Shown: positions 9,550 through 18,504, numbered from the stretch's first letter. The stretch: 64,000 nucleotides of DNA from Peptostreptococcaceae bacterium VA2 (GCA_000686145.1 JMMB01000007.1:1302001-1366000), one strand, 5' to 3'. Translations and numbers: made by a program. The notes: generated from the sequence alone by a model not told the origin.

Positions 9550-10218
9550 ATGAGTGCGTCAATACTAGTAGTAGAAGATGATTTTAATATACAAGAACTT
9601 ATAGTAGAATTCTTAAGTTCACAAGGATATAGCGTAGATTATGCTAATGATGGTGTAGAGGGAGTTAAAAAGTTTAAGCAAGGAAATTACGATTTAATAA
9701 TATTAGATGTTATGATGCCAAATTTAGATGGGCACTCAGCATGCAAGATGATTAGAAAAACTTCAAATGTACCCATAATATTTTTGACAGCATTAAATGA
9801 TGAAAGCAATCAAGTTAAAGGATTCGAATTAGAATGTGATGATTATATAACAAAGCCATTTTCATTTAAATTATTAATAAAAAGGGTAGAAGCAGTGCTT
9901 AGAAGAAGTTCTCAAATTATTAATAATGATAATATATCCTTTGAGAAATTAACATTAGATTTAAATACTTATAGTGCAAATGTAAATGATGAAACTATAG
10001 AATTAACATTAAAAGAATTTAATATATTAAAAACATTAATAGAAAAGTATCCACAAGTTATAACAAGAGAAAATTTATTAGATAGTATATGGGGGTATGA
10101 TTATTATGGAGATACAAGAATTGTCGATGCACATATAAAAAATATAAGAAAAAAAATAGTTCTACCATACATAAAAACTGTAAAAGGGATAGGGTATACA
10201 CTTGAGAAGAATATTTAA
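9550..10218 (+). CDS. OmpR-family response regulator
   Basis: A 222-residue regulator starting at ATG after AAGTAGGAGC. The receiver domain (1-118) has the acidic pair ED at 10-11, the phosphorylated Asp53 in LIILDVMMP, the Thr in FLTA and Lys in TKPF. The winged-helix DNA-binding domain (130-222) has LTLKEFNIL, RENLLDSIWGYDYYGDTRIVDAHI and RTVKGIGYTLE-like ends. It is encoded with the histidine kinase that overlaps its 3' end by 17 bases. The regulated genes are unknown. The pair resembles VanR/VncR-type envelope sensors in size and layout. Confidence 0.93.
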   Translation: MSASILVVEDDFNIQELIVEFLSSQGYSVDYANDGVEGVKKFKQGNYDLIILDVMMPNLDGHSACKMIRKTSNVPIIFLTALNDESNQVKGFELECDDYITKPFSFKLLIKRVEAVLRRSSQIINNDNISFEKLTLDLNTYSANVNDETIELTLKEFNILKTLIEKYPQVITRENLLDSIWGYDYYGDTRIVDAHIKNIRKKIVLPYIKTVKGIGYTLEKNI

Positions 10219-11470
10219 TAAATGGGAAAGTTTAAACATAAAATATAAATTATTTTCAATAACTACGGGACTTTTATTAGCATTAGCTATAATAATATAT
10301 TTAATTTTATATTTTTTATTACCATCATATTATCATAAATACAAGATAAGTCTTTTAGAACAAAGTATAAAAACTTTAAGCGAACAGTCAATAAATTATA
10401 CTACGCTAGAGTTAGAGGAAAAACTTTTTAATATAGCAAAAGAGCAAAACTTGTCGGTATTGTTAACAGATTCTAATGGTAGGATAATTTACGGTAAAAA
10501 TGAATTTATAGTTTTAAAATATAGTAAGTATATAATAAATAATAATAGCAAGGAGTTTCCATTATCTATATTAATGTATACAAAAGATTCTCCTCTACCG
10601 TATAGATTAAATATAGTAATGCCACTTCAGCCAATTGATGAAGCTAGTGACGTTATTAGAAACCTTATGCCGTATATAATTTTAGTTGCCATTTTAATAG
10701 CAATATTAGGGGCATATATATATTCAATTGTAATAACAAAACCATTAATAGATATAATTGAAAGTGAAAGAGAAGCTGAAAATAGAAGAAAAGACTTTGT
10801 TGCTACAATATCGCATGAATTAAAAACACCTATAACTATAATAAGTGGTCAATTAGAAGGTATGATTTATAACGTAGGTAAATATAAAGATAGAGAAACT
10901 TATCTAGAAAAATGTTATGATTCAACACAAGAATTAAAAGAATTAGTTAATGAGATGATGGAAATATCAAAATGTGAGATATTAGAAAAAGATTTAGTAG
11001 TAAGTGAAATTAATTTAAGTAATCTTTTAGATCGATTACTTAAAAGACAGACTTTTTTAATAGAGGAAAAAAATATAACAACAATTTTAAAAATAGAAAA
11101 AGATATTTACATTACTTGTGATGAAGAAAGAATAGCAAAGGCTATAAATAATATAATAAATAATGCTATTAAATATTCTCCACAAAACGAAAAAATTATA
11201 ATAAGACTATATAAAAACATACAAAAAATTCCTAAGAAAAAGGCTTGTATAAAAACCTATTTAGAAATAGAAAATACAGGTGTTATAATAGATGAAAAAT
11301 ATTTGAGTGAAATATTCAAACCATTTTTCAGAATAGAAAAGTCTAGAAATAGAAAAACAGGCGGAAGTGGATTAGGTTTATATCTTGTAGGTCAAATATT
11401 TGAAAGCCATGGATTTAATCATAGCTTAAAGAATAAAGAGAATAGTGTGATATTTACGGTTGAATTTTAA
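10202..11470 (+). CDS. Sensor histidine kinase, partner of the preceding regulator
   Basis: A 422-residue kinase read from TTG at 10202, which overlaps the regulator gene by 17 bases; AGGGATAGGG lies just upstream. Two membrane segments (about 16-38 and 157-178) enclose an extracytoplasmic sensor of about 115 residues. The DHp helix carries the phospho-His205 in ISHELKTP. The ATP-binding domain has an N box (NNIINNAIKYSP), a G-rich KTGGSGLGLYL and an F-box-like IFKPFFRIEKS. The TTG start is supported by position and by the basic stretch before TM1. The signal is unknown. Confidence 0.92.
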   Translation: MRRIFNKWESLNIKYKLFSITTGLLLALAIIIYLILYFLLPSYYHKYKISLLEQSIKTLSEQSINYTTLELEEKLFNIAKEQNLSVLLTDSNGRIIYGKNEFIVLKYSKYIINNNSKEFPLSILMYTKDSPLPYRLNIVMPLQPIDEASDVIRNLMPYIILVAILIAILGAYIYSIVITKPLIDIIESEREAENRRKDFVATISHELKTPITIISGQLEGMIYNVGKYKDRETYLEKCYDSTQELKELVNEMMEISKCEILEKDLVVSEINLSNLLDRLLKRQTFLIEEKNITTILKIEKDIYITCDEERIAKAINNIINNAIKYSPQNEKIIIRLYKNIQKIPKKKACIKTYLEIENTGVIIDEKYLSEIFKPFFRIEKSRNRKTGGSGLGLYLVGQIFESHGFNHSLKNKENSVIFTVEF

Positions 11471-11576
11471 AAGTTAAAAATATTCTAATTTCATTCACAA
11501 TAAACTCACACTAAATTCATATAAGAAATGTATTATATAAGTATAGAAAGACTAGCTTAAAAACCATAAAACCCTA

Positions 11577-11666
11577 TTGTAATGGCAGCCCTCCCTCACA
11601 TCCTCATATAGAGTTGCCATTACAAAACTATCCCCATAAAACTCCAAATTATGGGGCTTTTTTTTA
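11577..11666 (+). ncRNA. Candidate small structured RNA or leader
   Basis: In the 312-base gap between the kinase and padR there is an 11-bp stem TTGTAATGGCA (11577-11587) / TGCCATTACAA (11615-11625) enclosing a C/T-rich loop of 27 bases. A terminator stem follows directly, CCCCATAA (11632-11639) / TTATGGGG (11649-11656), with a T8 tract. There is no reading frame. The stem-loop plus terminator layout fits a short RNA or an attenuated leader. I do not recognise a known riboswitch. Confidence 0.4.
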
Positions 11667-11671
11667 TATAG

Positions 11672-11768
11672 CTATCTTGTAAAACAACATACGTTATGCT
11701 AGAATAACACTAGGTAATATATTGCAGTGCAAGATAGTCGTAGTTGACTATATTGTAAAACAAGATAG
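11672..11768 (+). promoter_or_regulatory. Candidate PadR autoregulatory operators
   Basis: The palindrome TTGTAAAACAA occurs twice, at 11677-11687 (preceded by CTATC) and 11753-11763 (followed by GATAG). A further CAAGATAG is at 11730-11737. The second copy overlaps the leader just before padR. PadR regulators commonly bind such dyads in their own promoters. Confidence 0.5.
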
Positions 11769-11782
11769 AGAGGTGTAAGTTA

Positions 11783-12097
11783 GTGACTTCAACACAAATG
11801 CTAAAAGGAATATTAGAAGGATGCTTATTAGCTATAATTTTCGAAGAAGATGTGTATGGATATGAAATGATTAAAAAGCTAGAAAATTATGGATTTGATA
11901 TGATTAGTGAGGGCAGTATTTATCCTCTTTTAATAAGAATGAAAAAAGAAGAACTAGTTGTAACGACTACGAAAGTATCTGAAAGTGGACCTAAGAGAAA
12001 ATATTATTCTATTACAGATAAGGGAAAAATTGAGTTAGATTCATTTAAACTTACATGGAATAATATGTCAAGTTGCGTAAATAAACTTTTGAAATAA
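11783..12097 (+). CDS. PadR-family transcriptional regulator
   Basis: A 104-residue winged-helix protein read from GTG at 11783 after GAGAGGTG. The PadR signature is clear: LKGILEGCLLAII, YGYEMIKKLE, ISEGSIYPLLIRMKKEELV, and GPKRKYYSITDKGK. This short class generally represses membrane or drug-efflux genes and itself. The next gene, 21 bases on, encodes a HAAS/DUF1700-type membrane protein; that pairing is common in Firmicutes and is probably one operon. Confidence 0.93.
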   Translation: MTSTQMLKGILEGCLLAIIFEEDVYGYEMIKKLENYGFDMISEGSIYPLLIRMKKEELVVTTTKVSESGPKRKYYSITDKGKIELDSFKLTWNNMSSCVNKLLK

Positions 12098-12117
12098 AAT
12101 AAATTAGGGGTGAGAAC

Positions 12118-12852
12118 ATGTGTATATCAAAAGAGGGAGAAAAATTTATAACAGATCTTAATGTGTATTTGCTTTTAGGACGAAAAAGTGAAAAAGAAGT
12201 AAAGGAATTTATTGAAGAAGCAGAGCAACATTTAATTTTGAGTGAGAAAGAAGGTAAAAGTGTAAAAGATATATTCGGAGATTCTCCGGAAGAATATGCT
12301 AAATCTGTTGAAAAAGAGTTACCATATGATAAAAAAGGAATTTTAGGTTTAGGATTTATATTTATTATTGGTCTTACTTCATGGATATTTTTAAGTCAAT
12401 TAGATTACGGTCCATATAAAAGCTCAGTGTTAGAAGTAGTTGGAATTCCGTTAATTCTTGTTATGTACTTAGCATTTATGTTACTGTTTGCTAAAAAGTT
12501 TGCATTTAAAAATACAAAATTTAATATTTCAATATATATCCTTTCAACATTAGAAATAGCTGCATTAGTAGCTGTAGGCCTTGTTGGTCAAAAAATGCCA
12601 CAAATAGAACTATTTAGTGAACCTACTGTAAGGATAATTATAATTATGTTGATTTTAGTTTCTATAACTACTGTAATAACAAAAAAAACAACAGCTCCAA
12701 TATTTCCATTTTTAATAAATATACCAAAAATTTTGTATTATTTCTTTGGTATAAACTTAGGTAATTTAGAAATACCAGCATTATTACTAGGGGTTGTGTT
12801 AATGTTTATAGCTTTAAAAATAGAAACAAATAGTTCTCCTAAAACAAATTAA
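12118..12852 (+). CDS. HAAS-domain (DUF1700-like) membrane protein
   Basis: A 244-residue protein with an N-terminal cytoplasmic helical domain (about 1-75) of the HAAS type: FITDLNVYLLLGRKSEKEVKEF..., IFGDSPEEYAKSVEKEL. About six membrane segments follow (from residue 78 to the end). HAAS domains are often encoded beside PadR regulators and are thought to modulate membrane processes. The start ATG follows TAGGGGTGAG. A bidirectional terminator (12881-12931) separates it from the convergent permease genes. Confidence 0.75.
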   Translation: MCISKEGEKFITDLNVYLLLGRKSEKEVKEFIEEAEQHLILSEKEGKSVKDIFGDSPEEYAKSVEKELPYDKKGILGLGFIFIIGLTSWIFLSQLDYGPYKSSVLEVVGIPLILVMYLAFMLLFAKKFAFKNTKFNISIYILSTLEIAALVAVGLVGQKMPQIELFSEPTVRIIIIMLILVSITTVITKKTTAPIFPFLINIPKILYYFFGINLGNLEIPALLLGVVLMFIALKIETNSSPKTN

Positions 12853-12880
12853 AATATATGTAATTATAAAAAAGATTAAA

Positions 12881-12931
12881 GCATAAAAAATAGGCTTAAA
12901 AGTATAAAGATAAAATAGCCTATTTTTATGC
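12881..12931. terminator. Bidirectional terminator between convergent genes
   Basis: GCATAAAAAATAGGCT (12881-12896) pairs with AGCCTATTTTTATGC (12917-12931), with A/T tracts on both sides. It serves the HAAS gene and the permease operon on the other strand. Confidence 0.75.
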
Positions 12932-12960
12932 AAAAATATAACTTATAAAAAATACATTAT

Positions 12961-13488
12961 TTAACGAGGTAGAGTAAAAGTATCTTTCTTAACATTTACA
13001 AGATAATCAACTGCATATCCCATAATAATAACACCTGGAATATTTATAATAAGCCTTACTAGCGTAAATTCATAACCTAGTGCACCCACTTCAAACAGCA
13101 ATGTAGAAAATTTAGTAACACACCAAGCATTTAAAAATATTATTATATTAGAAAATTTAACACCTTTTTTTATAAGTACAGCAGTAAATGGAAAAGCAGC
13201 GTACATAGGACCTGCAGCAAAAAATGCAATTAAAAATGATAATAATATGCCTACAAATCCAGAATTACAACCCATATATTTAATAAAATATTCCTTAGGA
13301 ACCCATACGTCTAAAAGACCTAATAATATCATTACAGGAGGTAGTATAGATAACATTTGTAAAATATTTAATTTAGTACTATTAACAATACTAAGACCTA
13401 GGTTTTCGTTAAAAACATAAATAATTATACAAATTGTAAAGCCAATTAGAAAATATTTATAGCGACTTAAAATTAATTTAATATCCAT
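12961..13488 (-). CDS. Permease subunit, second half (DUF318/ArsP-like)
   Basis: A 175-residue protein with about five membrane segments. Its start overlaps the upstream permease stop in TAATG. Motifs such as PPVMILLGLLDVWVPKEYFIKYMG and AFFAAGPMYAAFPF match the COG0701/DUF318 permease superfamily, in which ArsP exports organoarsenicals. In this layout one permease fold is split between two adjacent genes. The partner is 13488-13967 on the same strand. The substrate is unknown. Confidence 0.7.
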   Translation of the reverse strand: MDIKLILSRYKYFLIGFTICIIIYVFNENLGLSIVNSTKLNILQMLSILPPVMILLGLLDVWVPKEYFIKYMGCNSGFVGILLSFLIAFFAAGPMYAAFPFTAVLIKKGVKFSNIIIFLNAWCVTKFSTLLFEVGALGYEFTLVRLIINIPGVIIMGYAVDYLVNVKKDTFTLPR

Positions 13489-13967
13489 TATCCTAAAACA
13501 CCTCCAATAAAAAGCGCAACAAAAAAAGCAAATAAAAATGCTAAAAAATTTCTATAAAAAGCAGCCTTTTTTCCGATATAACTAGCCTCAAGTGTAAATG
13601 TCAAAAATCCAACCATAGTTAAAGTAGAAATAAGAGCTGAAACTTGAGCTAATCCTGCACCACTTCTTAATAAAGAATCTCCTGTGGAAAAGGCTACGAA
13701 AGTTGGCATCATAGTAATAGAACCTACGACAGATGATAAGAGTACTCCTAAAAAATTAGATTCTGGTCCAATGAGTTTTGATATAGTAATAGGATTTACA
13801 ACACAAAGAACAATGCTAATTATAATCATTATAAAAAGAAATTGAGGCATTATATTTTCAAAGGATTTTAAGCCATTTTTAATACCTATTTTAGTTTTTT
13901 CTTTGTCTTTAAAAAATGAAATTATAATAACTATTATACAAATACTATAAATAATATAAGATGTCAT
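13488..13967 (-). CDS. Permease subunit, first half (DUF318/ArsP-like)
   Basis: A 159-residue protein of about five membrane segments, with the motif MPQFLFIMIIISIVLCVV and GSITMMPTFVAFSTGDSLLRSGAG. The ATG at 13967 is preferred to the TTG one codon upstream because the AAGGGGGG site sits five bases before it. The stop overlaps the next gene's start by one base, so translation is coupled. The repeated half-permease arrangement suggests the two products assemble as a dimer or pseudo-dimer. Confidence 0.7.
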   Translation of the reverse strand: MTSYIIYSICIIVIIISFFKDKEKTKIGIKNGLKSFENIMPQFLFIMIIISIVLCVVNPITISKLIGPESNFLGVLLSSVVGSITMMPTFVAFSTGDSLLRSGAGLAQVSALISTLTMVGFLTFTLEASYIGKKAAFYRNFLAFLFAFFVALFIGGVLG

Positions 13968-14142
13968 CAAATCCCCCCTTGATTAATAACATAATATGAA
14001 AAATAACCAGCATTAGTTAATTTAAAATATTTATATTAAAAAATCGTATTACATTAATTATTTAAAAAATTAAAAATATTTATAAATATTTTTAAATGAT
14101 TTGGTAAAAGATAAAATATATAATTTTTAAGGAGGAAGAAAT

Positions 14143-14370
14143 ATGAGTCTTATAAAAAAAGAAATGGAAAACTTGAAAGATGATTTACAAAAAGGAATGA
14201 AAAAAGCAGAATTTGTAATGAAAGATACAGTAGAGGATATAAAAGATGATACACAAGGTATAAAAGCAGGCATGGAAATAAAAAAAGATGAAATGATGGA
14301 AGAATACGAGAAAAAGAAATTTTCTAAAGAATTAGAAAATCAAATGAAAAAAGAACAACAATTTAAATAA
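14143..14370 (+). CDS. Small charged helical protein, unknown function
   Basis: A 75-residue protein with a strong AAGGAGGAAG ribosome site. The sequence is nearly all Lys, Glu, Asp and Met in helical repeats (MKDTVEDIKDDTQGIKAGME), without membrane segments. It resembles stress-type small coiled proteins in composition only. It is monocistronic, with its own terminator at 14388-14418. Confidence 0.6.
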   Translation: MSLIKKEMENLKDDLQKGMKKAEFVMKDTVEDIKDDTQGIKAGMEIKKDEMMEEYEKKKFSKELENQMKKEQQFK

Positions 14371-14387
14371 ATATGAATTAAAAATTG

Positions 14388-14418
14388 CCCTATATAATTA
14401 AAAAAATATTATATAGGG
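14388..14418 (+). terminator. Intrinsic terminator
   Basis: CCCTATATAAT (14388-14398) pairs with ATTATATAGGG (14408-14418); a T-rich tail follows. Confidence 0.7.
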
Positions 14419-14455
14419 TTATTTTATATAAAAATAAATAAAAAATATTGCAAAA

Positions 14456-14469
14456 GAAAACGTTTTTTG
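14456..14469 (+). promoter_or_regulatory. Candidate cre (CcpA) site upstream of nagE
   Basis: GAAAACGTTTTTTG with a central CG dyad resembles the catabolite-responsive element. It lies about 180 bases before nagE, next to the GntR-type repeats. Confidence 0.5.
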
Positions 14470-14477
14470 ATAATATA

Positions 14478-14504
14478 TTGGTATAGACCAAATGGTATAT
14501 ACCA
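14478..14504 (+). promoter_or_regulatory. Tandem GntR-type (NagR/YvoA-like) operators upstream of nagE
   Basis: TTGGTATAGACCAA (14478-14491) is followed directly by TGGTATATACCA (14493-14504). TGGTATAnACCA-like dyads are bound by NagR/YvoA, which senses amino-sugar phosphates and controls GlcNAc uptake. The gene downstream is a GlcNAc-type PTS transporter, which fits. The 14505-14650 leader has no other feature I can name. Confidence 0.65.
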
Positions 14505-14650
14505 AAGAGTTTATAAAGCATTTAAAAATGCAATATAGAACAAAGGGAGTAAAACAAATAAAATTTATTTGAAGTATAAATACAATTCTATATAAAACAA
14601 AATTTTAATTAAATAGAATGTAGATTATACATACTAAAGGAGGAAATTAT

Positions 14651-16081
14651 ATGATTAAATTCTTACAACGTATAGGTAAATCACTTGTATTACCTATAGC
14701 AGCATTGCCTATAGCTGGAATAATGCTTAGATTAGGGCAGCAAGACATAATAGATGCATTAAAACCTCTATTGCCTTTTATGGAAACAATATTACCATTC
14801 TTTGGTGCGGCAGGTGGCGCATTATTTGACAACCTACCGTTATTATTTGCACTAGGAGTTGCAGTTGGATTATCTGATGATCAAAACGGAGCTTCAGCTT
14901 TAGCGGGTGTAGTGTCTTATTTAACATTAACTAACGTTACTGCTAAGTATTGGGAGATGAATATTCCACAAAATATAGCTGAAACATTAAACATATCATT
15001 CTTAGGTGGTATATTAGCAGGTATAATTGGAGGATTGGCTTATAACAAATTTAGAAAAACTAAATTACCTGAGTTCTTAGCATTCTTTGGAGGAAGAAGA
15101 GCAGTACCTATAATGGCAGGTCTTATATCAGTAGTAGTAGCAATACCTCTTGCTATGGTTTGGCCAAGTATACAAGGTGGACTTGGAACTGTGTCTGTAG
15201 GAATAGCAGGAATGGGTGCGTTAGGAGCAGCGTTATTTGGATTCTTTAATCGCTTATTATTACCAATGGGATTACACCATGTTTTCAATTCATTCTTCTG
15301 GTTCCAACTAGGAGAGTTTAATGGTAAAGCTGGAGATTTAAATAGATTCTTTGCAGGAGATCCAACAGCAGGTCATTTTATGGCAGGATTTTTCCCAATA
15401 ATGATGTTTGGTTTACCAGCAGTAGCTCTTGCAATATATTTTGCAGCTAAGAAAGAAAATAAAAAAGCAGTAGCAGGCATGCTTGTTTCTCTTGCTCTTA
15501 CATCATTTATAACAGGTGTTACAGAACCACTAGAATTCTTATTTATATTCTTATCACCTGTATTATTATTAGCTCATGCGTTACTTACTGCAGTATCAAT
15601 GTTTATAACGGATACATTAGGAGTACTTCATGGATTTACATTCTCAGCAGGTGCGATAGACTACTTTATGAACTTTAGTTTAGCAACTAAACCTGCATTG
15701 ATATTATTAATAGGCTTAGGAATAGGCGCGGCATATTTCTTCGTATTTTATATATTGATAGTTAAGTTAAATTTACCTACTCCAGGTAGAGAAGATGATG
15801 AAGAATTTATGGCAAATAATACATCTGTAGCAACTTCAGATGAAGAACTTGCTATAAAATATATAGAATGCTTAGGTGGAGAAGAAAATATAGTGAAGGT
15901 AGACAATTGTGCTACCCGTCTAAGATTAGATGTTGTAGATAGTGATAAATTAAATGAAAAAGCATTAAAAGCTATAGGTGCAAAAGGTGTTGTTAAATTA
16001 AACAAAACTAGCGCTCAAGTTATAGTTGGAACAAATGTAGAATTTGTTTGCGATGGAATTAAAAGTATTCTTAGGAAATAG
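14651..16081 (+). CDS. nagE: PTS transporter subunit IICB, N-acetylglucosamine type
   Basis: A 476-residue membrane protein. The IIC domain (about 1-380) starts LQRIGKSLVLPIAALPIAGI and has the NagE/PtsG-type GLHHVFNSFFWFQLGEF and TGVTEPLEFLF. The IIB domain (about 395-476) holds the phosphorylated Cys420 in VDNCATRLRLDV. There is no IIA domain, so phosphate must come from a separate IIA protein. It imports and phosphorylates GlcNAc or a related hexose. The upstream tandem NagR-like operators and cre site support GlcNAc. Glucose cannot be excluded. Confidence 0.85.
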   Translation: MIKFLQRIGKSLVLPIAALPIAGIMLRLGQQDIIDALKPLLPFMETILPFFGAAGGALFDNLPLLFALGVAVGLSDDQNGASALAGVVSYLTLTNVTAKYWEMNIPQNIAETLNISFLGGILAGIIGGLAYNKFRKTKLPEFLAFFGGRRAVPIMAGLISVVVAIPLAMVWPSIQGGLGTVSVGIAGMGALGAALFGFFNRLLLPMGLHHVFNSFFWFQLGEFNGKAGDLNRFFAGDPTAGHFMAGFFPIMMFGLPAVALAIYFAAKKENKKAVAGMLVSLALTSFITGVTEPLEFLFIFLSPVLLLAHALLTAVSMFITDTLGVLHGFTFSAGAIDYFMNFSLATKPALILLIGLGIGAAYFFVFYILIVKLNLPTPGREDDEEFMANNTSVATSDEELAIKYIECLGGEENIVKVDNCATRLRLDVVDSDKLNEKALKAIGAKGVVKLNKTSAQVIVGTNVEFVCDGIKSILRK

Positions 16082-16082
16082 T

Positions 16083-16117
16083 AAAAAAGGTGTGTAAATT
16101 TTGTACACACCTTTTTT
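16083..16117. terminator. Bidirectional terminator after nagE
   Basis: AAAAAAGGTGTGTA (16083-16096) pairs with TACACACCTTTTTT (16104-16117). It serves nagE and the convergent aminotransferase gene. Confidence 0.85.
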
Positions 16118-16119
16118 CA

Positions 16120-17352
16120 TTAAAATTCTAAATTTAATTTTAGGAATCTATTTTTTAGTTCATCCATTATAGTTATTTCATCATCTAAAGTAGCTGCATC
16201 ATAAGTTGCAGAAAATCTTAAAAAGCTTCCACAATCATCCCAAGGTACTGTTGAAATAAGCGCCTTAGAAAGAATATATAAGGATGCTTCTTGTGCATTT
16301 TCAAACTTAATTCCACCTCTAACTCCCTTAGGTATAGGTACATAAATATAAAATCCACCCTTAGGCTTTTTAGCATCAAAACCTATGTCTCTTAAAGTAT
16401 CCTCCATTAATTCTAGCCTTCTAGAATATCTTTCACAATTTATGTTTACTAGATTGTAGTTATCAAGAGCATAAGCACCTGCTAGTTGAATAGGTCTAAA
16501 TTGACCAGAGTCAGCATGAGATTTTGCGCTACCATAAAGTTTAATAACTTCTTTACTTCCAACTAAAAAAGCAAGTCTCCATCCAGTCATGTTAAAAGCC
16601 TTAGAAAGTGAATGAATTTCAACACAAACATCCATTGCACCATCAATACTTAAAATGCTAAGAGGTTTGTAACCATCATAAGTTAAATTACCATAGGCTG
16701 CATCACATACTACTAATATATTGTTTTTTTTAGCAAATCTAATGACAGATTCATAAAATTCAATAGTTGCAACTTGTCCAGTTGGGTTATTTGGATAATT
16801 TAAATACAATAATTTAGCTTTTTTCAGTATATCAGCAGGTATGCTTAAAAGATCAGGGTAAAAATTATTTTCTATACAAAGTGGTAAGTCATAAACTTGA
16901 CCTCCTAAAAATTTGGTATAAGTTGCAAGTGTAGGGTAGTTAGGTTGTGGCATTAAACATATGTCCCCAGGATTTATAAAACACAAAGGAAGTATTGATA
17001 AAATTGATTTAGAGCCGATTCCATGCATTATATTATCCTTATTAATATTATTTAAATTATATACATTACTCAAATATCTACATGCAGATTCTTTAAAATT
17101 ATCTATTCCATTATCTGCGTAAAGTCTATTTTCTTTTTTTCGAGCCTCTTTATTTAAAATATCAACAATTGATAAATCAGCCATTTGATCAGGTTCACCT
17201 ACTCCCATATCAATAAGCTTTATATTAGGGTTTTTTAATTTTACTTCTTTAGTTAATTTTTTTATTTTTTCAAATTTATATAGTTTTTTATCTCCTTCAA
17301 AAAAAGAGGAACCACCTAATCTACTAGAAACTAAATTGTCCAAAAACTTCAT
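16120..17352 (-). CDS. dapL: LL-diaminopimelate aminotransferase-like PLP enzyme
   Basis: A 410-residue class I/II aminotransferase with DapL-type signatures: an N-terminal FEKIKKLTKEVK, IDMGVGEPDQ, YADNGIDNFKESA, GSKSILSILPL, LYLNYPNNPTGQ, VVCDAAYG and the PLP-lysine motif HSLSKAFNMTGWR at about residue 240. Arg in FLRFSATYD binds the carboxylate. DapL converts tetrahydrodipicolinate to LL-diaminopimelate for lysine and peptidoglycan synthesis. The N-terminus begins a little differently from typical DapL and no dap genes are adjacent, so a related aminotransferase role remains possible. Confidence 0.75.
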   Translation of the reverse strand: MKFLDNLVSSRLGGSSFFEGDKKLYKFEKIKKLTKEVKLKNPNIKLIDMGVGEPDQMADLSIVDILNKEARKKENRLYADNGIDNFKESACRYLSNVYNLNNINKDNIMHGIGSKSILSILPLCFINPGDICLMPQPNYPTLATYTKFLGGQVYDLPLCIENNFYPDLLSIPADILKKAKLLYLNYPNNPTGQVATIEFYESVIRFAKKNNILVVCDAAYGNLTYDGYKPLSILSIDGAMDVCVEIHSLSKAFNMTGWRLAFLVGSKEVIKLYGSAKSHADSGQFRPIQLAGAYALDNYNLVNINCERYSRRLELMEDTLRDIGFDAKKPKGGFYIYVPIPKGVRGGIKFENAQEASLYILSKALISTVPWDDCGSFLRFSATYDAATLDDEITIMDELKNRFLKLNLEF

Positions 17353-17554
17353 TAAAATCCCTCCAAAAAGATTAGTATGCTATATTGTATTAAAAAAGTA
17401 GATGATTCGATACAAAATATATAGAAATTTAAGTAGATATTTATATTTTGTTAAAGTCTTTAAATTAAGGAATAAGAAATATGTAGTGTTGCTAATGAAT
17501 CCAACTTACAATACAATTAATTTTAATAAAGTGAGTTTAGGGAGGAGTAAATTT

Positions 17555-18409
17555 ATGATAAAAACTAATAAAGAAAAAGTAGTAAAATGGTCTGTACAAG
17601 GAAAAATACACCATCCAGTAGGAGGAAATTATAGAATAAGTCATAAAGGGGAGCCGATGATACTTCCAGCAACAGGAGGTATTTCATACAATGTAGCAAT
17701 AGGAGATGATGCATTCGGATGGGAAGGAGACCATGTAGAACCTGGAGTATCTATTAGAAATGAGAATAGTTCAGAAAATGCAGCTTTAATGACATTTGCA
17801 TGTATAGGAAATGAAGCAAAAGTAATATCAGGAGATGCAAAGGGTAAAAAGGGCTATGTAACAGGTATGCATGGAGGAATTGACCATGTGCTAATTCACT
17901 TTGAAAAAGAGATATTAGAAGATTTAGCAATTGATGATAAAATACTTATAAAAGCATATGGTCAAGGTCTAAAGTTAGTAGAAAATGAAAATATACGTAT
18001 AATGAATATAGACCCAGATTTATTTGGAAAATTAAATATAAAAGAAGAAGACGGCAAATTAAAAGTAAATGTTGTAGGAAAAGTACCAGCGTACTTAATG
18101 GGTTCTGGAATTGGTTCAAAGAGTGCAGCAACAGATGGTGACTATGACATAATGACAGCTGACATGCAAGAAATAAAAAGATTAGGATTAGACAAATTGA
18201 AGTTTGGGGATTTGGTATTATTACAAGACTGTGATAATACATATGGAATTGGATATTTAAAAGGTTCAGTTAGTGTTGGAGTTATAGTACACAGTGACTG
18301 CATAAAATCAGGACATGGACCTGGGGTTACTGTTATAATGACGACTAAAGAAAATATTATAGAAGGTGTAATATATGAAAATGCTAATATATCAAACTAT
18401 ATAAAATAA
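17555..18409 (+). CDS. DUF4438 family protein
   Basis: A 284-residue protein from ATG at 17555, preceded by AGGGAGGAG; the in-frame extension upstream to 17402 has no ribosome site and reads as non-coding. It matches the DUF4438 family: ILPATGGISYNVAIGD, FGWEGDHVEPGVSIRN, CIGNEAKVISGDAKGKKG, and GGIDHVLIHF. There are no signal or membrane segments. The family has a solved structure from Thermotoga but, as far as I know, no assigned reaction. It is monocistronic, with a terminator at 18448-18478. Confidence 0.82.
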   Translation: MIKTNKEKVVKWSVQGKIHHPVGGNYRISHKGEPMILPATGGISYNVAIGDDAFGWEGDHVEPGVSIRNENSSENAALMTFACIGNEAKVISGDAKGKKGYVTGMHGGIDHVLIHFEKEILEDLAIDDKILIKAYGQGLKLVENENIRIMNIDPDLFGKLNIKEEDGKLKVNVVGKVPAYLMGSGIGSKSAATDGDYDIMTADMQEIKRLGLDKLKFGDLVLLQDCDNTYGIGYLKGSVSVGVIVHSDCIKSGHGPGVTVIMTTKENIIEGVIYENANISNYIK

Positions 18410-18447
18410 TCAACTTTAAAGTTAATAATAAAAACTAGTATAATAAA

Positions 18448-18478
18448 AAAGGAGCTATTTATCAAAAATAGCTCCTTT
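18448..18478. terminator. Terminator between convergent DUF4438 and helicase genes
   Basis: AAAGGAGCTATTT (18448-18460) pairs exactly with AAATAGCTCCTTT (18466-18478), with A and T tracts flanking, so it can work on both strands. Confidence 0.8.
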
Positions 18479-18504
18479 CATTTAAATAATATATTTAAAT
18501 TTTA

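Noticed and set aside
17402..17554. N-terminal extension of the DUF4438 protein
   Set aside because: No ribosome site for the upstream start, whereas GGGAGGAG stands before the ATG at 17555, where family similarity begins.
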